A program made the position numbers and the translations under genes. From an uncultured Gammaproteobacteria bacterium (GTDB taxonomy: Bacteria; Pseudomonadota; Gammaproteobacteria; Magnimaribacterales; D2472): 5,911 bases of DNA. Under the pieces are notes generated by a model. It saw only the letters and a program-made list of their open reading frames with translations. It was not told the DNA's origin and did no database searches. Each line of letters opens with the position of its first letter. Positions within the stretch are counted from its first letter, which is position 1. The DNA lies in NCBI GenBank assembly GCA_913050015.1, contig CAJXAZ010000041.1, positions 1 through 5,911 on the forward strand, in the 5' to 3' direction. This document shows positions 1 to 5,651 of the stretch, in pieces.

Positions 1-679
1 TAAATTGAATATCAAGATTTTTTTTATTTTGGTATAGCGTATAAATTAAATAGCCAAAGCAAATCATAATCCCAGGAATAATAGCTCCAACAAATAAATC
101 ACCTACAGTTACTGTTTTTTGAGAAAAAATTCCCATATTATTCTGAGCTCTTTGATAGGCATTAGACATAACGTCACCAAGTAAAACTAAGGCTATTGAT
201 GGAGGAATAATTTGTCCTAAAGTCCCTGTAGAGGCAACAAGCCCTGCTGAGAAGTCCTTTTTATAACCTTGTTGAATTAGAACAGGCAGAGACATTAGAC
301 CCATGGTAACCACTGTAGCTCCAACAATACCTGTGCTTGCAGCCAATAGAGCTCCAACAACAATTATAGAGATACTTAACCCTCCTCTAATATTCTTGAA
401 AGCTAAAGCCATATTCTCAAGCATCTTTGATGCTACACCTGATCTCTCTAAAACAGTTCCCATAAATATGAATAGGGGAACAGCAAGCAACGTCACGTTA
501 TTCATAATCCCAAAAATTCTCAAAGGAATGCTTTTGAAGATAGCTGGATCAAAAATTCCAAAAGGCACACAAATTAAAGCAAACAAAATAGATATTCCAG
601 ATAAGGTAAATGCAACAGGGTATCCAAACAGCAAAGCGCAGCAAACTAGCACTAATAATAAAAGAGGTATTATTTCCAT
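1..679 (-). CDS. dctM: TRAP transporter large permease DctM, 5' portion (runs off left edge)
   Basis: This is the large membrane subunit of a tripartite ATP-independent periplasmic transporter, which uses an ion gradient to import a solute (usually an organic acid) delivered by a periplasmic binding protein. The open frame gives 226 codons from the ATG at 679 to the window edge. Visible features are a hydrophobic N-terminus, a GYPVAF motif (19-24), the NVTLLAVPLFIFMG stretch (61-74), AASTGIVGATVV (113-124), and TLGQIIPPSIALVLLGD (153-169), all hallmark DctM/SLC13-like segments. A hydrophilic insert around 170-192 ending in TVGDLFVGAIIPG recalls the mannitol/chloroaromatic (FcbT3) subgroup. 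The start overlaps the dctQ stop by 10 bases (670-679), so translation is probably coupled. The family is usually about 430 residues or more, so roughly half or less is present. The family call is firm; the substrate is unknown. Confidence 0.93.
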   Translation of the reverse strand, partial: MEIIPLLLLVLVCCALLFGYPVAFTLSGISILFALICVPFGIFDPAIFKSIPLRIFGIMNNVTLLAVPLFIFMGTVLERSGVASKMLENMALAFKNIRGGLSISIIVVGALLAASTGIVGATVVTMGLMSLPVLIQQGYKKDFSAGLVASTGTLGQIIPPSIALVLLGDVMSNAYQRAQNNMGIFSQKTVTVGDLFVGAIIPGIMICFGYLIYTLYQNKKNLDIQF

Positions 680-1143
680 ATAATTTTAATGAGCTGATTA
701 ACAAAAGCAGCGAAAAGAGTTAATGGAAATAAAAATATAAATGTTTTCTGGATAAAGACATAACCAAGACCTCCGGCCTCAGTTGATGTCTCTTGAATTT
801 TCCAAGACATGGCTATTAACTCTATAGAATAGAAAGCAATTACAAAGGTTACAGGCAGTAGAAATATAATACCCAAAATTAGGTTTATAAAATTTTTATA
901 TTTGACGGATGCTTCTCTGTAAAAGATATCAACTCTTACATGTTCATCCTCATTAAAAGCATATCCAGCACATCCTAGGAAGATAAGTGCATGAAAGTAC
1001 ATGACTAATTCTTGCAATCCTGTTTGGCCAATACCAAAGAAATACCTGCTCACAATGACCACAATCATAAGTAAAGTCATTAGCGGGATAAGATAAGAAA
1101 TATATTTACCAAAAATATTTATAGACTTTTCTACAATATTCAT
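670..1143 (-). CDS. dctQ: TRAP transporter small permease DctQ (FcbT2-like)
   Basis: This is the small integral membrane subunit that pairs with DctM in a TRAP uptake system. The 157-residue product has four predicted membrane segments at about 14-34, 45-63, 84-106 and 131-152, as expected for DctQ. The conserved RYFFGIG (33-39), the LQELVMY segment (43-49) and NEDEHVRVDIFY (64-75) match the mannitol/chloroaromatic type of small permease, as does the AGGLG loop (123-127) before the last helix. The ATG at 1143 is supported by a GGAAGA site eight bases upstream. It lies immediately upstream of dctM and overlaps it by 10 bases. The binding protein DctP is not upstream, because yaaA lies there on the other strand. 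It must be past dctM or elsewhere. The substrate cannot be read from the sequence. Confidence 0.92.
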   Translation of the reverse strand: MNIVEKSINIFGKYISYLIPLMTLLMIVVIVSRYFFGIGQTGLQELVMYFHALIFLGCAGYAFNEDEHVRVDIFYREASVKYKNFINLILGIIFLLPVTFVIAFYSIELIAMSWKIQETSTEAGGLGYVFIQKTFIFLFPLTLFAAFVNQLIKIIWK

Positions 1144-1179
1144 TAGAAGTATCTTCCAGATTTAGTTAGAATATTTATC
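1144..1179. promoter_or_regulatory. 36-base divergent spacer between dctQ and yaaA
   Basis: Both genes must be transcribed outward from this very short spacer, so promoter elements probably reach into the coding sequences. For yaaA, TAGAAT at 1167-1172 is a good -10 match, with a poor -35 (TTAGAA at 1143-1148, 18-base spacer). It would place the transcript start at about 1179-1180, giving a leaderless or nearly leaderless yaaA mRNA. For dctQ, TTAACA on the minus strand (1186-1181) is a good -35 match, but no convincing -10 follows it. The assignment is inferred from motif matches only. Confidence 0.3.
1152..1157 (-). promoter_or_regulatory. Shine-Dalgarno site of dctQ
   Basis: GGAAGA on the minus strand lies eight bases before the dctQ ATG. 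It is the clearest ribosome binding site in the window and fixes the dctQ start. The other starts in this window have weak or no such site. Confidence 0.65.
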
Positions 1180-1947
1180 ATGTTAATAGTTCTCTCCCCA
1201 GCCAAAACCTTAGACTACACGGTTGATGCTAAAAGCAATCATACTGCACCCCAGTTTCTAAGCCAATCATCCAAGCTTATAAAAACTCTCAAAGAGAAAG
1301 AGCCTAAGGATATTGCTAGCCTAATGGGGTTAAGCGATAAATTAGCTTCGCTAAATTTTGATCGTTATCAGTCATGGAAAGCAGCTAAGACTGTCTCTTC
1401 AGACGCAAAGCCATCCATGCTTGTTTTTAAAGGAGATGTTTATCAAGGATTGGAAGCAGACAAATTCAATGCCAAGCAAATAAAATTTGCTCAAAAACAT
1501 TTAAGAATTCTTTCCGGCCTATACGGGATTCTAAGACCTATGGATGTCATTAAGCCATATAGATTAGAAATGGGAACAAAGCTAAAAACGGAGAAGGGAA
1601 AAAATCTATATGAATTTTGGGGTAATTCAGTTCAAGATAATGTGGTTGATGACTTAACATCTCAGAAATCTGATCTATTAATTAATCTAGCCTCAAAAGA
1701 ATATTTTTCAGTTCTAGGAAAAATGCCTGAATATATAAATGTTGTCTCCCCAGTTTTTAAAGATTTTAAAAATGGTGAGCATAAGATCATTAGTTTTTAT
1801 GCCAAGAGAGCAAGGGGCTTAATGGCAAAATGGATTATTGAAAATAATATTAAAGATTTTGAAAAACTATCTAAGTTCAATTTAGATGGATATTATTTTT
1901 CAAAAAAAGATTCAACAGTCACCGAGCCAGTTTTTCTGAGAAATTAA
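1180..1947 (+). CDS. yaaA: Peroxide stress protein YaaA (UPF0246/DUF328)
   Basis: YaaA is a cytoplasmic DNA-binding protein. In E. coli it belongs to the OxyR response and limits Fenton damage under hydrogen peroxide by lowering free iron. The 255-residue product is close to the usual length of about 258. It opens with the diagnostic LSPAKTLDY (5-13). It also carries VFKGDVYQGL (82-91), LRILSGLYGILRP (108-120), IKPYRLEMGTKL (124-135), LINLASKEYF (167-176) and the C-terminal ARGLMAKWII (211-220) with DGYYF (236-240), all in family order. The ATG at 1180 is chosen because the LIVLSPAKT motif follows it directly, as in known YaaA proteins. It stands alone on the plus strand, divergent from dctQ and convergent with the crotonase gene. 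The two stop codons overlap by four bases (1944-1947). No OxyR-type site was recognised. Confidence 0.96.
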   Translation: MLIVLSPAKTLDYTVDAKSNHTAPQFLSQSSKLIKTLKEKEPKDIASLMGLSDKLASLNFDRYQSWKAAKTVSSDAKPSMLVFKGDVYQGLEADKFNAKQIKFAQKHLRILSGLYGILRPMDVIKPYRLEMGTKLKTEKGKNLYEFWGNSVQDNVVDDLTSQKSDLLINLASKEYFSVLGKMPEYINVVSPVFKDFKNGEHKIISFYAKRARGLMAKWIIENNIKDFEKLSKFNLDGYYFSKKDSTVTEPVFLRN

Positions 1948-2804
1948 ACCAAACCTTGGTCTTTTTCCCAAAATGATTTCAGCTCTTCTAGATCATCATA
2001 ATCTCCATTCGTCTTATTCATATAAGAGGTCATAGCTTCCTGCATATCATTACCACTCATCAAACTAGCGTTCCAAGTGGCATGAAATTCTAATGAATCT
2101 CTTACTGAGTGATCTCTAGAGTAGTTAATCTGCTTTTTAATAACCCTGGTAACCAATGGTGACTTACTGGCAATAGTTTTTGCTATTTTATTAACTTCAA
2201 TCATAAGCTCTTCTTCTGATTCAAATACTGCATTAACAAGCCCAAGATCTTTTGCTTCTAAGGAATCAAACTTTCTTCCTGTATATGCAAGCTCTCTAAC
2301 AGCAGCTAAAGGAATAAGTGACGGCAATCTTTGAAGAGTTCCAACATCAGCAGCTATCCCTATATCTACCTCTGCTATCTTAAAAAAAGCATTACTTGAG
2401 CAATATCTCATATCACAAGCAGCAGCCATATCAATTGCACCACCAACACAAGCGCCTTGAATCGCTGCAATTGTTGGCATTCTGCACTCCTCAAGGGCAG
2501 TAAACGTATCTTGTAGTTCTAATATCTCATGGTAAAAAGCCTCTCTTATTCGAGCTGGATCTCTCTTCTCTTTAGATTTATCTGACGGAACAAAGGTTGC
2601 TAAATCCATTCCAGCACTAAAGTGCTTACCTTGACCAGAAAGGACAATGACCCTTGCCTCAGCATTTCTATCTATTTCTTTAATAATGTCCGGTAACTCT
2701 TTCCAAAAAATTCTTGTCATAGAATTTAAAGATTCTGGCCTACTCATAGATAGGTGAGCTACATGATCTTTTATCTCAACATCAAAACAGGTGTACTCAG
2801 TCAT
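1944..2804 (-). CDS. Crotonase-fold enzyme, probable delta3,5-delta2,4-dienoyl-CoA isomerase
   Basis: This enoyl-CoA hydratase/isomerase family protein (286 residues) probably moves double bonds in 3,5-dienoyl-CoA intermediates during beta-oxidation of unsaturated fatty acids in the cytoplasm. The oxyanion-hole segment GQGKHFSAGMDL (57-68) and the GACVGGAIDMAAACDMRYC helix (117-135) are typical crotonase features. EVDIGIAADVGTLQRLP (145-161) is nearly the signature of mammalian ECH1. Asp125, Glu145 and Asp153 have exactly the spacing of rat dienoyl-CoA isomerase Asp176, Glu196 and Asp204. An ordinary enoyl-CoA hydratase has a second catalytic Glu near position 125, where this protein has Asp. 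The ATG overlaps the end of the upstream small gene by eight bases (2797-2804), so the two are likely co-translated. Automatic annotation may call it simply enoyl-CoA hydratase. The family is certain; the precise reaction is inferred from the three acidic residues. Confidence 0.9.
   Translation of the reverse strand: MTEYTCFDVEIKDHVAHLSMSRPESLNSMTRIFWKELPDIIKEIDRNAEARVIVLSGQGKHFSAGMDLATFVPSDKSKEKRDPARIREAFYHEILELQDTFTALEECRMPTIAAIQGACVGGAIDMAAACDMRYCSSNAFFKIAEVDIGIAADVGTLQRLPSLIPLAAVRELAYTGRKFDSLEAKDLGLVNAVFESEEELMIEVNKIAKTIASKSPLVTRVIKKQINYSRDHSVRDSLEFHATWNASLMSGNDMQEAMTSYMNKTNGDYDDLEELKSFWEKDQGLV
1948..1966 (+). terminator. Possible intrinsic terminator after yaaA, maybe bidirectional
   Basis: Directly after the yaaA stop, ACCAA (1948-1952) and TTGGT (1956-1960) form a five-pair stem with a three-base loop, followed by C and five Ts (1962-1966). 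Read on the minus strand, the same stem is followed by TTTAATTT, so it could also end the crotonase transcript. It lies inside the last codons of that gene. The stem is short, so this is tentative. Confidence 0.4.
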
Positions 2805-2958
2805 TTTTAATCATCTCTATAGATTTATTAAGTATGCTTCTCATTTCTTCGACATGCTCAAAGGTTTTATGATGAGACATCACAACTTTCCTTTCTTCAC
2901 TTAATAGAATAAACATCTTTTGTAGTTTGTTAAGGTTCTCTAATAATTCATTGTTCAT
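2797..2958 (-). CDS. Small unrecognised protein, 53 residues, coupled to the dienoyl-CoA isomerase gene
   Basis: An open frame runs from ATG at 2958 to TGA at 2797-2799 and overlaps the next gene start in the arrangement ATGACTGA, typical of translational coupling. The product begins MNNELLENLNKLQKMF and is hydrophilic and rich in Glu, Lys, Leu and Met. It has no signal peptide or membrane segment and would be expected to fold as one or two amphipathic helices, perhaps a short coiled coil. I do not recognise the family. It fills nearly all of the space between the crotonase gene and the divergent phosphatase gene, and no other frame explains that space. No Shine-Dalgarno site is visible ahead of its ATG. 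That it is a real gene is inferred from its position, overlap and composition. A leader-type coding region that only aids translation of the downstream gene is an alternative. Confidence 0.6.
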   Translation of the reverse strand: MNNELLENLNKLQKMFILLSEERKVVMSHHKTFEHVEEMRSILNKSIEMIKND

Positions 2959-3003
2959 ATAATTTTTATCACTGTATATAATTTATTAGCATTATAATGG
3001 TCT
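2954..3003. promoter_or_regulatory. Divergent promoter region of the small gene and the phosphatase pair
   Basis: This AT-rich spacer holds two perfect TATAAT -10 matches. On the plus strand, TTCATA (2954-2959) and TATAAT (2977-2982) are 17 bases apart, which would start the phosphatase transcript near 2989. A second TATAAT at 2993-2998 has no good -35. The ATTATAAT at 2991-2998 is self-complementary, so on the minus strand it also gives a TATAAT (2996-2991), with a poor -35 (GTGATT, 3019-3014), serving the small gene. No convincing Pho box was found, although the downstream products are phosphatases. Confidence 0.4.
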
Positions 3004-3009
3004 TACACT

Positions 3010-3858
3010 ATGAAATCACTAAATCAAATAAACTTATCAATTCTCTTATGCGTTCTGCTGCTAAGCAATCCAATCTCTTCGCAGGAACTCCAAGATAATA
3101 CTTTAGAAAAACAATTAATCCTTTCTGTTTTGTATACTCAAACTTCCACTGAGTTTATTGCAAACAATATCCAGACCTATACTAGTGCTGCCAGTCATAT
3201 TGAAGAGGCTCTATCTGATAAATCTTGGACTGCATCTTTAGAGCAGAAATCAGACTTCTCATTAAAACAGCCAGCAATTATTTTAGATGTAGACGAAACT
3301 GTTTTAGATAACACTCCTTTTCAAGCAAGAGCAATTTTGACGGGTTGCTCCTATCCATGTGGTTGGGTTGACTGGGGTCTTGAAGCCTCTGCAGAGCCTG
3401 TTGCAGGCGTAAAAGAATTTTTGAGTTACGCAAAAAGTAAAAATATTAAGATATTTTATGTAACTAATAGAGTTTCAGAATTAGAAGATGCAACTAAAAA
3501 AAATATTAAAGCCCTTGGATTACCATTCGATGAAGATGTAGATGTACTTTTAATGAAAGGTGAAAATAACTGGACCTCTGATAAAACTGCTCGAAGGGCA
3601 TTGGTAGCAAAAAATCACCGAATTATTTTAATGATAGGAGATCAGCTTGGAGATTTTATTTCATTGAAAGAGACAGAGAAGCCTGTAGCGGAGAGAAAGA
3701 AACTTGGCTCTAAATATAAGGATATGTGGGGAACTAAATGGTTCATGATTGCTAATCCAATGTATGGAAGATGGGAGTCAGCAATATACGGAAATAAATA
3801 TCCAGAATCAGAAGAAGACCTAATTCAAATGCGACTAGATGCTCTGAGAACAGAGTGA
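3010..3858 (+). CDS. Class C acid phosphatase / 5'-nucleotidase, e(P4) family
   Basis: This exported HAD-superfamily phosphatase probably dephosphorylates nucleoside monophosphates (in H. influenzae e(P4), also NMN) outside the cytoplasm, yielding nucleoside and phosphate. The 282-residue product starts with a signal peptide (hydrophobic about 9-19, possible cleavage after ISS at 22-24). HAD motif I is ILDVDETVLDN (91-101), with nucleophile Asp93 and acid/base Asp95. Motif II is FYVTNR (149-154). A lysine-bearing segment, KGENNWTSDK (183-192), and motif IV GDQLGDF (210-216) follow. The C-terminal FMIANPMYGRWE (245-256) matches the family ending. Unlike classical e(P4), no lipobox cysteine is present (Cys14 lies within the hydrophobic core), so it is probably soluble and periplasmic. 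No clear Shine-Dalgarno site precedes the ATG at 3010. Its TGA overlaps the GTG start of the next gene by four bases. Confidence 0.92.
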   Translation: MKSLNQINLSILLCVLLLSNPISSQELQDNTLEKQLILSVLYTQTSTEFIANNIQTYTSAASHIEEALSDKSWTASLEQKSDFSLKQPAIILDVDETVLDNTPFQARAILTGCSYPCGWVDWGLEASAEPVAGVKEFLSYAKSKNIKIFYVTNRVSELEDATKKNIKALGLPFDEDVDVLLMKGENNWTSDKTARRALVAKNHRIILMIGDQLGDFISLKETEKPVAERKKLGSKYKDMWGTKWFMIANPMYGRWESAIYGNKYPESEEDLIQMRLDALRTE

Positions 3859-4994
3859 AGCTAATACCGCACTTATTTGTATTTATATTTTTTTTAAGCA
3901 GTTGCTCTAAAGATAATATTGAACTGATCTCAATTGGAAATGACAGCTCAGAACCTGTTGTTATCAAAAATTTTAATCTAGATGCAAAGCCAAAAAATAT
4001 TATTTTAATAATTGGAGATGGCACTGGTTTAAATCAAATTACATTATCTAGAATTGCTATTGGCGGCCCCGATTACAGACTTGCAATTGACCAAATGCCA
4101 TATACTGGCTTTTCTTTAACCCATGCTGATAATGCTATTGTTACTGACTCGGCTGCTTCTGCAACATCATGGGCTGCAGGCATAAAAACTACAAACAAAT
4201 TTTTATCAATGACCCCTGATGGGCTCTCAGTTCCTACAATTCCTGAGCTATTGGCAGAAACAGGTTTTATTTCTGGATTAGTCGCAACCTCTTCTATTAC
4301 TCATGCAACACCAGCAGCTTTTTATGCTCACGTTGATTCTAGGTATAAAACAAAGGAAATAGCTGAACAATTACTAAGCTCACCTATAAGTATTGCACTT
4401 GGTGGGGGATTAGAATTCTTTGATATTAGTACAACTGAAAACTTACTATTAGTATCTGAAAAGGAATCTCTATCAATTGATAAGATTAAAAATTATAAAA
4501 AAGTAATTGGTCTTTTTGATGAAGATGGGATTTATAGATCAACAGAAAAGCCAACACAACAAGATATGACAAATATTGCTTTGAGTTTCCTTTCCATGAA
4601 ATCAAAAACATGTAACGGATTCTTTTTAATGAGTGAGGGTAGTCAAATTGATTGGGCTTCCCATGATAATGATGCAAAAGCGATGGTAGAAGAGTTCAAA
4701 GATTTTGATAAAACAATTAAAGATGCAATGGATTTTGTAACGGATAATGGAGAGACTCTTTTAATCATAACTGCAGATCATGAAACTGGCGGTCTTCAAA
4801 TTCTAGGCCAAGAAAAAGGCTCAGCTAAAGTTCAATGGGGAACTGGAAGGCACACAGGGAGTCCCGTTGGTGTCTATGCTTATGGACCAGGAGCTCAAGC
4901 TTTTACTGGACTTATGGATAACACAGATATATTTACAAAAATTTTAGAAGCTATAAATTATTCTAATTTAGATCAATCAACCTGCTTAAATTAA
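3855..4994 (+). CDS. phoA: Alkaline phosphatase, PhoA family, predicted lipoprotein
   Basis: This metal-dependent phosphomonoesterase would release phosphate from diverse organic phosphates at the cell surface or periplasm. It starts at GTG 3855 inside the previous stop (GTGA, four-base overlap). That start is supported by the lipoprotein signal it creates, with lipobox LSSC ending at Cys17 and Ser at +2, suggesting outer-membrane sorting. Catalytic features by comparison with E. coli PhoA are Asp55 in IGDGTG (53-58), nucleophile Ser99 in TDSAASAT (97-104), Arg163 (its Arg166), Glu261, Asp266 and His270 in SEGSQIDWASH (260-270), Asp308 and His309 in TADHETGG (306-313), and His333 in GRHTGSP (331-337). 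His150 and Trp267 replace E. coli Asp153 and Lys328, as in Vibrio-type enzymes. At 379 residues it is shorter than E. coli PhoA (471), so surface loops are reduced. The symbol reflects the family, not proven orthology. Confidence 0.94.
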   Translation: MKLIPHLFVFIFFLSSCSKDNIELISIGNDSSEPVVIKNFNLDAKPKNIILIIGDGTGLNQITLSRIAIGGPDYRLAIDQMPYTGFSLTHADNAIVTDSAASATSWAAGIKTTNKFLSMTPDGLSVPTIPELLAETGFISGLVATSSITHATPAAFYAHVDSRYKTKEIAEQLLSSPISIALGGGLEFFDISTTENLLLVSEKESLSIDKIKNYKKVIGLFDEDGIYRSTEKPTQQDMTNIALSFLSMKSKTCNGFFLMSEGSQIDWASHDNDAKAMVEEFKDFDKTIKDAMDFVTDNGETLLIITADHETGGLQILGQEKGSAKVQWGTGRHTGSPVGVYAYGPGAQAFTGLMDNTDIFTKILEAINYSNLDQSTCLN

Positions 4995-5651
4995 ATCACC
5001 TATATTCTTAATTGTCAGATCTGTGCCCGGCTCATTAATAACAGAACCATCTCCTGTAGGTTCTAACACCTGAAAGGAATTTAGAATTCCTGCTTTAATA
5101 GAAGAGTTAACAACGTATAAATTATCATCTGCAAATAAAGAAAAGTCTGGATTGATATTAAAATACCTGAAAGCAGGACCCCAAAATTTTTGACTCTCTT
5201 TTACAGCACCTATTTCAATACATGAAATACAACCATCTACATACTGCATGAAAGGTATAGCCTTTGCCTTCACATTTAAAAGTCGGGGATCACAGTTTGT
5301 TAATAAAATTACTCTTTTATTAAGAGATGCTAGTTTTTTTAATGCTTTTTCAGAATCTGGTAGATAGTTAATCTTAGAACTATGTTCACGAGCAACAGTT
5401 AGAAGGTCAAGGTCATATTTATTTTCCCAATACTCCAACTCATACCACGGAAGAGTTCCATGGATCTTTGAAGCTGTTTTTTTAATTTCAGCTTTGGCAC
5501 TCTCAATAGAGATACCCTTCGATGATGATAGCTCCAATGGAACCAATTCTTGCCAAAATAGATTATCAAAACTCTGATCTAATATTACGCCATCAATATC
5601 TAGCAATATATCTGAGACGTTTGTTACTATATTAGAATGAAGATTACGCAT
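4986..5651 (-). CDS. yrfG: HAD-family hydrolase, YrfG-like GMP/IMP nucleotidase
   Basis: This is a cytoplasmic haloacid-dehalogenase phosphatase. E. coli YrfG hydrolyses IMP and GMP. The 221-residue product has motif I LLDIDGVILD (16-25) with Asp18 and Asp20, then FDNLFWQELVP (28-38), which closely follows the YrfG segment after motif I. Next come LPWYELEYW (67-75), motif II VILLTNCDP (114-122) with Thr118, Lys151 as motif III, and motif IV FADDN (173-177) with Asp175/Asp176. Motif I reads DGV rather than the DGT of E. coli YrfG, which is tolerated in many HAD enzymes. The length matches the family (about 220). It overlaps the alkaline phosphatase gene tail to tail by nine bases and cysQ head to head by 15 bases. 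No Shine-Dalgarno site is evident. The yrfG-cysQ neighbourhood, known in pseudomonads with nudE between them, supports the call. Confidence 0.87.
   Translation of the reverse strand: MRNLHSNIVTNVSDILLDIDGVILDQSFDNLFWQELVPLELSSSKGISIESAKAEIKKTASKIHGTLPWYELEYWENKYDLDLLTVAREHSSKINYLPDSEKALKKLASLNKRVILLTNCDPRLLNVKAKAIPFMQYVDGCISCIEIGAVKESQKFWGPAFRYFNINPDFSLFADDNLYVVNSSIKAGILNSFQVLEPTGDGSVINEPGTDLTIKNIGDLI

Noticed and set aside
303..683. Plus-strand open frame of 126 codons
   Set aside because: It lies antisense to dctM, whose minus-strand translation is an unmistakable TRAP permease. The plus-strand product resembles no family.
2951..2979. Possible Pho box: TTGTTCAT (2951) and CTGTATAT (2972) upstream of the phosphatase pair
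   Set aside because: The half-sites are degenerate, spaced 21 rather than 11 or 22 bases apart, and the middle unit does not match, so PhoB control is not supported.
3752..4024. Minus-strand open frame of 90 codons
   Set aside because: It is antisense to the junction of the two phosphatase genes, which carry clear family motifs.
4486..4677. Minus-strand open frame of 63 codons
   Set aside because: It is antisense to the alkaline phosphatase catalytic region and has no recognisable features.
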